Assembly (NCBI RefSeq): GCF_000364225.2
Contig: NZ_AQFT02000001.1
Coordinates: 1 to 64,000, forward strand
Direction of reading: 5' to 3'
DNA: 64,000 nt
Origin: Eubacterium plexicaudatum ASF492
GTDB lineage: Bacteria > Bacillota > Clostridia > Lachnospirales > Lachnospiraceae
The notes under the pieces are model-generated. The model had not been told where the DNA came from. It saw only the letters and a list, made by a program, of their open reading frames with translations, and did no database searches. Position numbers and translations under genes: made by a program. Each line of letters begins with the position of its first letter. Position 1 is the stretch's first letter. Of the stretch, positions 45,810 through 56,075 are shown piece after piece.

Positions 45810-47453
45810 ATGAATCAGAGGGGTAATGATACTGCTCTTGGAATGAACAGGATAAAGCAGGAGAGAGAGCGGAGACAGCGTGCGATGAAAAAGGAAGATT
45901 ATTTACTAAAGCAAATAGACGAGTTCCGCGAAAAGGCTAAGCAGCTGCAGACTCTTTTGGATTCCAGAGAAGTGAAAGTACAAGAGCTGCAATTACTTGT
46001 AGATGAAAAGCAGGTTCAGGCAAATGAACTGGAGGAGGTTATTTTAACCCGCCAGACAGAGGCAGACCAGCTTATAACGGGCGTTGGACAGCAGATGGAC
46101 CAGTTGATTTCCCAGCTGCAGATAACGGTAGACAGGCTGACAGAAGATACTTCTGCGCAGATTTATAATTTAAACAGACAGACGTCCAATAAAATATCAC
46201 AGATGTCAGATACGATTACGAACCAAATTGGAACGATGACAGGCGAGACAAAAGAGAGTATTGCCAATATGACTGCGGATGTGACAGACCGGATCGGCAG
46301 AATGACCGTGGAAACACAGGATACGATAGCACAAATGGCGACCGGTGTCACGGAACAGATGGAAGCGGTGCGTCAGGAAACACATGGCAGTATGGACCGT
46401 TTAACGGTAGATATGACAAGTCAGTTTGAGCGTATGAAGCAGGAAAACCGCAGCAGTATGGAACAGATGACGTCAGGTATGACAAGTCAGATAGAAGCGA
46501 TGCGCCAGGAAAACCGCAGCGGAATGGAACAGATGACGTCAGGTATGACAAATCAGATAGAAGCGATGCGCCAGGAAAACCGCAGCAGTATGGAACAGAT
46601 GGCGTCAGGTATGGCCGGTCAGATTGAGACAATTGCAAGGGAAAACCGCAGCGGTATCGAATATATGACAGAAGGCATAGGCAGTCAGATTGGGGCTATG
46701 GCGCAGGAAACGCGCGGCGGTATGGAGCAGATGAGCGCGGATTTGATGCGGCAGATGCAGTCCATGCAGCAGGAAACAAAAGATGGCTATGCACAGATGA
46801 ATTCCGATGTGACCAATCAAATCGGAGCAATGGCACAGGGCGCATGGGATGGTTTTTCTCAGGTTAACGACCGTCTGGATCAGATGGGAACCGGCCAGCA
46901 GACCGCATTTCAGGAGCTGTCGCAAAATATCAACCGGATGAATGCGGATACGAAAAACAGTTTTCTGGAAATGACCGGTGCATTTACCGACAGGATGAGC
47001 CAGATGACAGGATATGTGACCGAGCAGTTCGACCAGATGACAATGCAGATGAATCGCATGTCAGAGGAAAACCGTAATGAACTGGCAGCGCTTACCGACA
47101 GCAGCCGCAAAGCGATGGAACAGATGACAGTGGAGGCCGGGCGTCAGATTCATAAAGAAGTGGAACAGATGTCGCAGCAGTCCGAAGAAGTCAGGCAGAC
47201 CATTGATGAGATTAACGGACAGGTGTCCGGGCTGAAAGAAGAGCTTTCGCAGAAAATTCATACGGAAGATGTAAAAGTGTTCCGTAATATGAAAGATTTA
47301 ATAGAAGAGCAGAAGCCGTTGTTTGAAAAGGTCGGAGTAAACGAAAAGAGTATGAAGCCGGTAAAAAAATATATATACTGGCTGATTTTATTCGGTGTTT
47401 TAGATTTGGCAGGGGTAATCGTATTGCTATTAATGGATTTAGGGGTGATTTAA
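45810..47453 (+). CDS. Tail-anchored coiled-coil protein with 22-residue repeats
   Basis: ATG at 45810 follows GGAGGAAG. 547 residues, cytosolic until the last 25, which form one membrane segment (IYWLILFGVLDLAGVIVLLL). After a heptad coiled coil (residues 25-90) come about ten repeats of 22 residues, each like MTSQIEAMRQENRSGMEQM, with Met, Gln and Glu at fixed places. The pattern suggests long amphipathic helices. No enzyme motif is seen. The next gene, a pyrophosphatase, starts right after the stop, so they are translated together. The repeats resemble those of apolipoprotein-type or phage-tail-like helical rods, but I cannot name a family. Confidence 0.75.
   Translation: MNQRGNDTALGMNRIKQERERRQRAMKKEDYLLKQIDEFREKAKQLQTLLDSREVKVQELQLLVDEKQVQANELEEVILTRQTEADQLITGVGQQMDQLISQLQITVDRLTEDTSAQIYNLNRQTSNKISQMSDTITNQIGTMTGETKESIANMTADVTDRIGRMTVETQDTIAQMATGVTEQMEAVRQETHGSMDRLTVDMTSQFERMKQENRSSMEQMTSGMTSQIEAMRQENRSGMEQMTSGMTNQIEAMRQENRSSMEQMASGMAGQIETIARENRSGIEYMTEGIGSQIGAMAQETRGGMEQMSADLMRQMQSMQQETKDGYAQMNSDVTNQIGAMAQGAWDGFSQVNDRLDQMGTGQQTAFQELSQNINRMNADTKNSFLEMTGAFTDRMSQMTGYVTEQFDQMTMQMNRMSEENRNELAALTDSSRKAMEQMTVEAGRQIHKEVEQMSQQSEEVRQTIDEINGQVSGLKEELSQKIHTEDVKVFRNMKDLIEEQKPLFEKVGVNEKSMKPVKKYIYWLILFGVLDLAGVIVLLLMDLGVI
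46440..46637 (+). repeat. 66-bp tandem repeats inside the coiled-coil gene
   Basis: CAGGAAAACCGCAGC starts at 46440, 46506 and 46572, exactly 66 bases apart, and the units are nearly identical. Each encodes one 22-residue repeat. Units further out have diverged. Such repeats can change number by recombination or slippage without breaking the frame. Confidence 0.85.
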
Positions 47454-49108
47454 GTGGATTTTGAACAGGAAAATGCAGTCTGGGTGATCGGACACAGAAA
47501 TCCGGATACGGATTCGATCTGCGCTGCAATTGCGTATGCAGATCTTCAGAATCATTTGTCGGAAACAAAATATGAGCCAAAACGGGCAGGAAATCTGAAT
47601 GAAGAGACAAAATATGTCTTACGAAAGTTTAAAGTAAAAATACCCGCTTATGTGGATGATGTACGTACGCAGCTGAAAGATATTGCGTTTCGGCGTACGA
47701 TTGGCGTAAGCAGCAGTATTTCATTGAAACGGGCGTGGGAGCTGATGACGACGAGTAAAGTCGTCACGCTGCCTATTACCGATGATGGGAATGAACTGCT
47801 CGGACTCATTGTCAATGGAGATATTGCCGAGTCCTATATGGATGTGCTCGATACGCGCATACTGGCCGAAGCACGTACGCCATATAAAATATGATTGAAA
47901 CGCTTAATGGTACGATTCTTGTAGGAAACGAACATGGTCGATACATACGCGGAAAAGTAATCGTAGCCGCGGACAGTCTGCCAATGGCAGAAGAAAGTAT
48001 GGAAAAAGATGATCTGGTTATCCTTGGCGACAGGGAAAGTATGCAGAAATGCGCCTTAAAGCACAATGCCAGCTGTCTGATCATATGTGGAGGGACGCAG
48101 GTATCCAAGCAGATTTTATCGGAAGCGCAGGATAAGGAATGTGTCATTATCAGTACGCCTTATGATCCGTTTACCGTATCCCGTCTTATTATGCAGAGTA
48201 TGCCGATCAAGCAGTTTATGCGCACTAAAAATCTGAAAAAGTTTGATATAGAAGATTATGTGGATGATGTAAGAGAAGTGATGTCCAAAGCGAGGCACAG
48301 AGATTTTCCGATTTTAGATCATGACGGCTGTTATATTGGCATGATTTCCAGACGAAATCTGTTGAATATGCAGAAAAAGCGGATTGTACTGGTAGATCAC
48401 AACGAAAGGCAGCAGGCTGTCCATGGCATTGATAATGCGGATATTTTGGGAATTATTGATCATCATAAGATCGGAAGTCTGGAAACACCGGTACCGGTTA
48501 TGTTTCGCAATCAGCCGGTTGGATGTACTTCTACGATTATCTATCAGATGTATATGGAAAAAGGGGTTAAAATTACAAAGCCGATTGCAGGGCTGCTTTG
48601 TTCGGCAATTATTTCCGATACGCTGCTGTTTCGTTCTCCAACCTGTACGGAATTAGATAAGCAGGCGGCCGAAAAACTGGCGGAAATAGCCGGTATTGAT
48701 ATGGAGCGGCATGCAAATGAAATGTTCCGCGCGGGAAGCAATTTTCAGTCAAAGTCAGCAGAAGAGATCTGCTATCAGGATTTCAAGACGTTTACGGCAG
48801 GAGAAATCCTGTTTGGCGTCAGCCAGATCAGTGCGATGAGCCGGGAAGAACTGGATGAAGTAAAAGAGCGCGTACTCCCGTATCAGGCGACAATTATGGA
48901 AGAGCGTAAGCTGAATATGGTATTTATTATGCTGACCGATATTTTAAATGAATCTACGGAACTGATCTGTCTGGGGAAAGGTGCCGATGAAGCGGTGGAA
49001 AAAGCCTTTTATAAGCAGAAAATCAACGATGGATTCCGGCTTCGCGGCGTAGTTTCCAGAAAGAAGCAGCTGATTCCGGAGCTGCTGGACGCAATTGCCA
49101 ATCAGTAA
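47454..49108 (+). CDS. Family II (Mn-dependent) inorganic pyrophosphatase with CBS-DRTGG-CBS insert (one frameshift)
   Basis: The enzyme hydrolyses pyrophosphate; the insert regulates it by adenine nucleotides or diadenosine polyphosphate. GTG at 47454 immediately follows the previous stop, with GGGGTG ahead. With one A added to the A4 run near 47887 the frame covers about 551 residues. DHH phosphoesterase motifs are IGHRNPDTDSICAA, LVDHNE and IIDHHKIGS. Between them lie CBS 1 (to about residue 140), a DRTGG part (VIVAADSLPMAEESM) and CBS 2 (EVMSKARHRDFPILD). The C-terminal DHHA2 domain ends at 49108 with RGVVSRKKQLIPEL. This long form is typical of Clostridia. Confidence 0.92.
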
Positions 49109-49150
49109 ATACGAGGCGGCAGACGGAAAGCATGCGGGAGGATTGTACGG

Positions 49151-49773
49151 ATGTCAAAACAGAATTGGAAACCGGGGAATATGCTTTATCCGGTTCCGGC
49201 AGTCATGGTAACCTGTCAGAGGGAAGGCGAAAAGCCAAATATTATTACCATTGCATGGGCAGGAACGATCTGCTCCGATCCGGCTATGGTATCCATTTCC
49301 ATACAAAAAAAGCGTTATTCGTATGCATTGATCCGGGATACGCGTGAGTTTGTCCTAAATCTTACGACAAAAAAACTTGCCGCAGCTACGGATTACTGTG
49401 GTGTCTGCTCCGGAAGGGATACGGATAAATTTGCCCAAACGGGACTTACGCCCTGTGATTCAATGGCAGTAAACTGTCCCGGTATTGCGGAAAGTCCGGT
49501 TAATATCGAATGCAAAGTTACGGAAATCAAACCGCTTGGAAGCCATGATCTGTTTCTTGCGGAAGTTGTAAATGTAGCGGTAGACGATGCATTGCTGGAT
49601 GAAACCGGAAGACTGCACTTAGATCGCAGCGGTCTGATCGCATATTCTCATGGCGGTTATTATGAGCTTGGCAGACAGCTAGGAACGTTTGGATATTCGG
49701 TGAGAAAAAGAAGACGCATGCACAAAAGCGTACAAAAAATCTTACAAAGAAAAAACAAGCGCATAGGAAATAA
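49151..49773 (+). CDS. Flavin reductase-like FMN-binding protein
   Basis: GGAGG precedes ATG at 49151. The split-barrel FMN-binding domain shows MLYPVPAVMVTCQREG, NIITIAWAGTICSDPAMVSISI and REFVLNLTTKKL; the end of the fold reads YYELGRQLGTFGYSVRK. As read, the frame runs on to 49936 into the opposite gene, which is unlikely. Losing one base of the A5 run near 49713 gives a Lys-rich tail (KKKTHAQKRTKNLTKKK) and a stop at 49771-49773, for about 207 residues. Relatives reduce flavins or act as flavoredoxin-type electron carriers; the exact role is unknown. Confidence 0.85.
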
Positions 49774-49801
49774 TTGCATAGAAAACGGTTTGTATCGTTC
49801 G

Positions 49802-49850
49802 GAGCCAGATAAAGCATACGAAAACAGTTGCTTTGTCCGGCTCTGTTTGT
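49802..49850 (+). terminator. Probable terminator between convergent genes
   Basis: GAGCC...AAAGCA (49802-49815) pairs with TGCTTT...GGCTC (49829-49843), followed by TGTTTGT. The pairing is imperfect and the T run weak. Confidence 0.55.
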
Positions 49851-49865
49851 GTACATCGACAGGCG

Positions 49866-50380
49866 TTATTTCAGCAGTTGATCAATCAACAGCATGTAAA
49901 TGTCGTCCGTCTGTTTTTTCCAGTTTGAACAGATAGCTTCCGCCTGTTCTTTATTTCTTACATTCAGCGTCAGATCCAGCTGTGGGATTCCTTTCTCACG
50001 AAGCTGGCAGTGCACCGCATATTTTTTTTCAGGCGTAACGTAATAATCGGCTACGGCAGAAGTAGCATTTTCAATGAGCAGCTTATGTTCTGCGATATAC
50101 TGTTTCATGTCTGCCTGTATTTCGGAATTGATTTTGTTTTCAAAAAATGCAGCGATTCCTGACCGGCAGGGGTAATGGAATATTCGACATTGTTGTGAGA
50201 AGCTTCCTGCTGAATAAACTGTGCTTCGTTCAGCTCATGGAGCGCTTCCTGCAGTGTAAAATAAGTAGTGTATTCTTTTCCGAGAAAAAAATCGGATAAC
50301 AGGGTATTGGTCAAAGGCGCTTCAGAGTGGTCTAACATAGACAATATCATCAGCTTATATAAAGTAATTGGTTCAGCCAT
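49866..50380 (-). CDS. DUF4364 family protein (one frameshift)
   Basis: ATG at 50380 follows AAGGAGG. One T is missing from the T6 run near 50142; with it the reading passes from ITPAGQESLHFFENKI into MKQYIAEHKLLIEN, giving about 171 residues, the normal length. The N-terminal part, LYKLMILSMLDHSEAPLTNT, is a winged-helix-like start (ILSMLD...T...L...F) seen in DUF4364, a Clostridia-wide family of predicted DNA-binding proteins. It lies 15 bases downstream of the malic enzyme start region on the same strand order; the two are separate units. Confidence 0.82.
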
Positions 50381-50399
50381 AATCAAGAACCTCCTTGTG

Positions 50400-51566
50400 T
50401 TAGCAGCCGGAGTGACTCCGATAGTTATTTTTTACCGCATTACTGACAACCTGCGCCATACGCGGATCAAAAGCCTGCGGCATAATATGCTCTTCATTCA
50501 GCTCTTCATCGGATACAAGTCCTGCAATGGCTTTTGCAGCAGCCAGTTTCATCTCTTCTGTAATCTGTTTTGCGCGGCATTCCAGTGCGCCTTTAAAAAT
50601 GCCTGGAAAGGCAGCAACGTTATTCACCTGATTTGGAAAGTCACTTCTGCCGGTTCCGACAATTCTGACGCCGGCTGCTTTTGCCACATCGGGCATAATT
50701 TCCGGCACCGGATTTGCCATTGCAAATAAAATGGAATCCTTGTTCATAGAAGATGCCATTTCCGGTGTTACAATATTCGGAGCGGAAACGCCGATGAAGA
50801 TATCCGCACCGTTCATGGCATCTGCAAGCGTTCCGGAAACGCCGGAGAGGTTGGTAACTTTGGCCATTTCTGTCTGTACGGGGTTCAGGTCCGGGTAGTC
50901 TTTTCCGATGATTCCATGGCGGTCACACATCGTAACGTCTGTAAATCCATAAGAAAGCAGCAGTTTCGTAATTGCAATTCCGGCAGAACCTGCGCCGTTG
51001 ACAACCACGCGGCATGTTTCCTTCTTTTTACCGGTTACTTTCAGACTGTTGATAATGCCGGCAAGCACGACAATAGCCGTACCGTGCTGATCGTCGTGAA
51101 ATACCGGAATATCCAGCAGTTCTTTCAGACGGGATTCAATTTCAAAGCAGCGGGGAGCGGAAATATCTTCCAGATTGATGCCGCCGAAACCGGGCGCAAT
51201 GTTTTTGACCGCTTTGATAATTTCTTCGGTATCCTGTGTATCCAGGCAGATCGGTACGGCATTGACGTTTGCAAATTCTTTAAAGAGTACACATTTGCCT
51301 TCCATAACCGGCATTGCGGCATATGGACCGATGTTGCCAAGTCCCAGTACGGCGCTGCCGTCAGATACTACGGCTACGGTATTGGACTTGATTGTATAAG
51401 TGTAAGCAAGAGAAGGATCTTCGGCAATCAGTTTGCATGGCTCAGCGACGCCGGGCGTATAGGCGATGGCAAGATCTTCGTTTGTTCTGACAGGTGTTTT
51501 TGATATCGTTTCTAATTTTCCATTCCATTCTTTGTGCATTTGAATTGCTTTTTCTTTTTGGTCCAT
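50400..51566 (-). CDS. Malic enzyme (malate dehydrogenase, decarboxylating)
   Basis: The enzyme converts malate to pyruvate and CO2 with NAD(P)+. ATG at 51566 follows AAAGGAG; 389 residues. LAIAYTPGVAEPCKLI holds the catalytic Tyr, ILAEDI-like metal residues appear as INLEDISAPRCFEIE, then IPVFHDDQHGTAIVVLAG (metal Asp) and the NAD loop VVVNGAGSAGIAITKLL. ALFAMANPVPEI matches the family's nucleotide-end motif. It lacks the C-terminal phosphotransacetylase-like domain of MaeB. It supplies pyruvate that NifJ can use. Confidence 0.95.
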   Translation of the reverse strand: MDQKEKAIQMHKEWNGKLETISKTPVRTNEDLAIAYTPGVAEPCKLIAEDPSLAYTYTIKSNTVAVVSDGSAVLGLGNIGPYAAMPVMEGKCVLFKEFANVNAVPICLDTQDTEEIIKAVKNIAPGFGGINLEDISAPRCFEIESRLKELLDIPVFHDDQHGTAIVVLAGIINSLKVTGKKKETCRVVVNGAGSAGIAITKLLLSYGFTDVTMCDRHGIIGKDYPDLNPVQTEMAKVTNLSGVSGTLADAMNGADIFIGVSAPNIVTPEMASSMNKDSILFAMANPVPEIMPDVAKAAGVRIVGTGRSDFPNQVNNVAAFPGIFKGALECRAKQITEEMKLAAAKAIAGLVSDEELNEEHIMPQAFDPRMAQVVSNAVKNNYRSHSGC

Positions 51567-51912
51567 AAAATCTCCTTTCCGAAATAGCCAAAACCGTGAA
51601 TTGTGCAGTAACAAATCCAGCACATGGAAAATTCGCCTGCGGCAAAGTGCTGGATTTCTTTCGTTTTGTTATGTATATTGCGATAGTCTCATCATACCAG
51701 ATTACACAAAAGGTGTAAAGTCTTTGGACAATCATTTGCATAAATTTAGAAAAGATACATTTCATTTTTATAAAAATTTACGAAAAAAGTTCGATATTTT
51801 GCGAACTCTTGATATTGTAGTGCAGGGATGTTATAATATCTCTATTTGGAAACTTTTTATTTCAGCAACAATGCTGCACTGCATAAGAAATTCAGGTGTA
51901 GAGGTAACAAAG

Positions 51913-53751
51913 ATGGAAAATAAAACAGAAAATATTTATACAGGACGGCCCCTGATCGGAAAAATCGGAATTGCCAGTTTTTTCATTTTTTTAGCGGGAA
52001 TCTTTTTTATAACCCGAAAATCGGAGGAAGATTTACGTATCGTGCTTATAGTTGCCACAAGTTTCTGTGCGGCAATTGCATGTGTGGGCTATCAGAGAGC
52101 TTTATATAAAACGGCACGAAAAAAGTGTATGGAGTACGAAGCGTGTATCAGCCAGATGGAAGAAGCACTGGCTTCGGCAGAAGCAGCCAACAAAGCAAAA
52201 TCCATATTTTTATCAAATATGAGTCATGATATCCGCACGCCAATGAATGCAATTATCGGATTTGCCGCGCTGCTGATGCGTGATGCGGAAAATCCGGCAA
52301 AGGTAAGGGAATACACACGTAAAGTTACGGCATCCGGCCAGCATTTGCTGAGTCTGATCAATGATATATTGGATATCAGCAAGATTGAAAGCGGCAAGAT
52401 GGCGCTGAATGTCAGTGAATTTGAACTTGCCGATATGGTGGCGGCCGTAGATACGGTTATTCGTCCGCAGACGAATGCCAGAAAGCAGACATTTGATGTA
52501 CATGTCAGCGGACTGCAGCGTGAACAGTTGATCGGAGATGAGATGCGGATCAATCAGGTGCTGATGAACCTGCTGTCGAACGCTGTAAAATATACACAGG
52601 AAGGCGGACGGATTGAGTTTCGGGTAGAAGGAACGGGGCAGATTCGGGAAAACATACAGCATTTGACAATCACCGTTAAAGACAATGGATACGGGATGAC
52701 AAAGGAATACTGTGAGAAGATTTTCGATGCTTTTACAAGAGCGGATAATGATACGACACGGACCGTACAGGGTACCGGGCTTGGGATGGCGATTACAAAA
52801 AATATTGTGGAAATGATGAATGGTACGATTGAGGTGGAAAGTGAGCCCGGCAAAGGAAGTACGTTTACGATACAACTGGATTTGAGTGTGTCCGATGAAC
52901 GTGTGGATGCAAAATTCTGGAAACAGTATGGGATTTCCCGTATTCTGGTTGTGGATGACGAGCCGGAAGTATGTGAAAATATTGTAAATCTGATGGCCGA
53001 TATGGATGTACGGGTTGATTATACACTCAATGGGGAAGAGGCAGTCTCCATGCTGCAAAAATCCGCAGGGCGCAACTTTGATTATCAGGTAATACTGATA
53101 GACTGGAAGATGCCGCAGATGGATGGAATGGAGACAGCTTCCATGATTCGAAAAATTGTGCCGAAAGAGGTGCCGGTACTTGTACTGACCGGTTACGAAT
53201 GGTCCGAGATTGAAGATCAGGCGGTCCATGCAGGAGTTAGTGGATTTTTGCCAAAACCGTTTTTTGTTGTGAACTTTAGAGAACGGCTGCGGCAGCTGTG
53301 GGAAAATCCGGAAGACGGAAAAAAGGATCCGGCAGCGAATGCACTTGCAGGCAGACATTTTCTTGTCGCCGAAGATGTGGAGTTAAATGCGGAAATACTG
53401 AGTGAAATATTGTCCATGCAGGATGCGTCCTGCAAAGTTGTTGAGAACGGACAGCTGGCAGTTGAAGAATTTGAGCGTTGCGAACCGGACCGGTATGATG
53501 CGATTCTAATGGACGTTCAAATGCCGGTTCTGAACGGGTATGACGCCACGAAACATATTCGTAGTCTGAGCAGGCCGGATGCCGCACAGATTCCGATTAT
53601 AGCTATGACGGCAAATGCCTTTGCGGAAGATGTAAAAGAAGCGCTGGATGCAGGAATGAATGCGCATGTGGCAAAACCGATTGACCCGCGGCAGCTTAGT
53701 ATGACGCTTTCAGATTTGTTGGGAAATATAGCAGAAAGGAGCAGATCATGA
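51913..53751 (+). CDS. Hybrid sensor histidine kinase with two receiver domains
   Basis: I chose ATG at 51913 after AGAGGT; the frame is open upstream. 612 residues. Two membrane segments at the start (IGIASFFIFLAGIFFI and IVLIVATSFCAAIACVG), a short coiled coil, the phosphorylated His in LSNMSHDIRTPMNAI, ATPase boxes (NLLSNAVKYT, VKDNGYGM, GTGLGMAITK), then receiver 1 (VVDDEPEV; ILIDWKMPQMDG) and receiver 2 (LVAEDVELN; ILMDVQMPVLNGYDAT), ending QIPIIAMTANAF and HVAKPI. No large extracellular sensor and no output domain or HPt partner is seen. Its stop overlaps the start of the tetrapyrrole operon's first gene. Confidence 0.94.
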   Translation: MENKTENIYTGRPLIGKIGIASFFIFLAGIFFITRKSEEDLRIVLIVATSFCAAIACVGYQRALYKTARKKCMEYEACISQMEEALASAEAANKAKSIFLSNMSHDIRTPMNAIIGFAALLMRDAENPAKVREYTRKVTASGQHLLSLINDILDISKIESGKMALNVSEFELADMVAAVDTVIRPQTNARKQTFDVHVSGLQREQLIGDEMRINQVLMNLLSNAVKYTQEGGRIEFRVEGTGQIRENIQHLTITVKDNGYGMTKEYCEKIFDAFTRADNDTTRTVQGTGLGMAITKNIVEMMNGTIEVESEPGKGSTFTIQLDLSVSDERVDAKFWKQYGISRILVVDDEPEVCENIVNLMADMDVRVDYTLNGEEAVSMLQKSAGRNFDYQVILIDWKMPQMDGMETASMIRKIVPKEVPVLVLTGYEWSEIEDQAVHAGVSGFLPKPFFVVNFRERLRQLWENPEDGKKDPAANALAGRHFLVAEDVELNAEILSEILSMQDASCKVVENGQLAVEEFERCEPDRYDAILMDVQMPVLNGYDATKHIRSLSRPDAAQIPIIAMTANAFAEDVKEALDAGMNAHVAKPIDPRQLSMTLSDLLGNIAERSRS

Positions 53752-54787
53752 TTCAGCACGGAGGGAATGTTTTTTTCAAAGTACTTGTATTGATTTTTCG
53801 GCAAATATAAATTTTCTGGGTATTCCGGATCCGGTCATGCAGGCAGCAAGAAGCGGCCTGATGGCAGCTGTGCAAAATCCGCAGGAGCAAAGCGGCACGC
53901 TGGAAGAGCACATTGCGCAGTGGGAAGGTGTGGAGCCGTCACATGTATTTTGCAATAGTGGCGCTTCCGAAGTTGTAAAAAGTCTGGTGCAGACCTTGCA
54001 GCCGAAAAAAGCGCTGATTCCGGCGCCGGGGTTTGAGGAATATCTGCGGCCGCTTTCAATGGCGCAGTGCGAAATTGAATATTATTATACGAAAGAAGAG
54101 GACGGTTTTCGAATTGATCCGAATGATTTTTCAGGGCATATTACACAAGACACGGATCTTGTATTCTTATGTAATCCGAATAATCCGACCGCCGTGTTAT
54201 ATGACCGGTCATTTCCGGATCAAGTATTGGAGCGCTGTATGCAGACCGATACCGTTTTGATTCTGGATGAATGTTATTTGGATTTTGTAGAAGACGCACA
54301 GTTGTTTTCCATGCATGGCAAAGATGCGGATCAACGACTGTTTATTGTGAAGGATTTTACGAAAATGTTTGCGATGCCAGGAATCCGGCTGGGCTATGGG
54401 TTGTGTACGGATCAGGCATTGGTGGAGCAGCTCCGCGCTGCCGTACAGCCATGGTGTGTGTCTTCGGTAGCGAAAAAAGCAGGAATTGCATGTACAAAAG
54501 AGCATGCATTTATACAAAGAACCGTGCAGGAGACAATCAAAGAACGTGTCTGGATATTGGAACAGCTTGACCGGATCGGTATGGAAAATACAAAAGGAAA
54601 AGGAAATATTGTCTTTTTTAAAAGCCGTCCGGGACTGCATGCGTTTGCCATGATGCGCGGTATTATGCTGCGTGACTGCAGCAATCTGGAAGGAATGCCG
54701 CAGGGATATTACCGGATTTCCGTACGTGGCCGGGATGAAAATGAAAAATTAATCGAAGTGCTGGAGCAGTGGCAGGGTCAGAGCTGA
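53748..54787 (+). pseudogene. cobD: Threonine-phosphate decarboxylase-type aminotransferase, frame-disrupted at its start
   Basis: The enzyme makes (R)-1-amino-2-propanol phosphate for the cobalamin side chain, using pyridoxal phosphate. ATG at 53748 overlaps the kinase stop (ATGA) and follows AAAGGAG. MIQHGGNVF and IDFSANINFLGIP are the HGG...DFSANINP start typical of CobD; shifts near 53777 and 53795 split it. The rest is open: FCNSGASEVVKSL, FLCNPNNPTAVLYD, LILDECYLDF, VKDFTKMFAMPGIRLGYG (the Lys in DFTK is the cofactor Lys). About 346 residues. HisC-like activity is the alternative. It leads a tetrapyrrole operon. Confidence 0.85.
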
Positions 54788-54815
54788 TTGATCTGATTGG
54801 TAAGGACAGAATCGA

Positions 54816-56045
54816 ATGAATATTTGTATGATAGGGATTGATCATAGTACGGCAGGGGTGAAAATACGGGAGCAGTTTTCCTTTACGGCACTGCAGGCAG
54901 AACGTGCGATGCAGATCATTAACAGGCAGCCCGGTGTCCGGGGATGCGTGCTGCTGTCAACGTGCAATCGCATGGAGCTTTACGTCAGCATGGATCCATG
55001 TGGAATTTCTTTGCCTGAGCTGTTAGGGAAAATCAGGCCGTTTACAGGACAGGAGCAAGAATTTAAGTCTTATTTTAAGATTCGAACATCTTTGGAAGCC
55101 GTACGGCATTTATTTTATCTGGCAGCGGGCCAGAAATCCAAAATTTTTGGGGAAGATCAGATTCTGACACAGATAAAGGAAGCAATCAGGAAGGCGCGGG
55201 AGCTGAACTGTACGGATACGCTTCTGGAAGTCCTGTTCCGCCAAGCGATAACTGCGGGCAAGGAAGTAAAAACAAAAGCACCGGCGGCTCATGGGAATGT
55301 GTCTGCTGTACATAGCGCGCTGGCAGCCATTGAAAAAAAAGGATTTGAATGTAAAGGAAAAAAATGTCTTGTAATCGGCAACGGACAGATGGGAAAGCTT
55401 GCAGCGGAAACGCTGCGGGATGCAGGGGCATTGGTAACGGTAACCGTACGTCAGTATCGAAGCGGAATCGTGGAAATTCCGAAAGGGTGCGATAGAATTC
55501 ATTATGGGGAACGTTATGAACATGTTCCTTTTTGTGATCTGATTCTTTCCGCGACTGTCAGTCCGAATCTTACGATTCGAAAAGAACAGCTGATGCAGGC
55601 AAGAGAAGGACATTGCAGAAAACAGATTTTTATAGATCTGGCTGTTCCACGGGACATGGAAGAAGAGATTGCTCAGTTGGAAGGCGTTACATTGTATGAT
55701 ATAGATGCTTTTCAGAATGAAGCGCTGCGGGAAGAACTGTGTGCGCGGAAGGCGGCCGCAGAACAGATTCTGGAGCTGAAGCTGGCGGAATTCAAAGACT
55801 GGTATGAATGCAGGGATTTCATTCCAAGAATACGGCAGGTTGGCGGGCAGGCGGCAGAGGAGATTTGCTGGCGCATGGGGCGTGTAACCGGAGGTCTGCA
55901 GCAGTCGCAACAGGAGCAGGTGACAGAGCTGCTAAAGGAAAGCGCACAAAAAGTCGTGGATAAAATGCTGTTTGCGCTGCGGGATGAACTGGAGCCGGAA
56001 GAACTGCTGAGGTGCCTGGAAATTCTGGAACGCATTAGATATTAA
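54816..56045 (+). CDS. hemA: Glutamyl-tRNA reductase
   Basis: HemA reduces glutamyl-tRNA to glutamate-1-semialdehyde, the first step of the C5 route to tetrapyrroles. 409 residues. VLLSTCNRMELYVS carries the catalytic Cys near residue 50. FYLAAGQKSKIFGEDQILTQIKEA, with Ser/Lys replacing the usual GLDSMVLGE wording, then VLFRQAITAGKEVKT. The NADPH loop is CLVIGNGQMGKLAAE. The C-terminal dimer helix ends at 56045. It uses the 28-base gap after cobD and sits in the cobD-hemA-sirC-hemC operon. Confidence 0.93.
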   Translation: MNICMIGIDHSTAGVKIREQFSFTALQAERAMQIINRQPGVRGCVLLSTCNRMELYVSMDPCGISLPELLGKIRPFTGQEQEFKSYFKIRTSLEAVRHLFYLAAGQKSKIFGEDQILTQIKEAIRKARELNCTDTLLEVLFRQAITAGKEVKTKAPAAHGNVSAVHSALAAIEKKGFECKGKKCLVIGNGQMGKLAAETLRDAGALVTVTVRQYRSGIVEIPKGCDRIHYGERYEHVPFCDLILSATVSPNLTIRKEQLMQAREGHCRKQIFIDLAVPRDMEEEIAQLEGVTLYDIDAFQNEALREELCARKAAAEQILELKLAEFKDWYECRDFIPRIRQVGGQAAEEICWRMGRVTGGLQQSQQEQVTELLKESAQKVVDKMLFALRDELEPEELLRCLEILERIRY

Positions 56046-56075
56046 ATAAAAAATAAATTTTGGAGGTTGTTCGGA

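Noticed and set aside
49774-49936. C-terminal extension of the flavin reductase
   Set aside because: It is antisense to the DUF4364 gene and its terminator. A one-base change gives a natural stop at 49773.
51601-51912. Upstream extension of the histidine kinase frame
   Set aside because: It overlaps the malic enzyme promoter region and lacks a ribosome site; ATG 51913 has one and begins before the first membrane segment.
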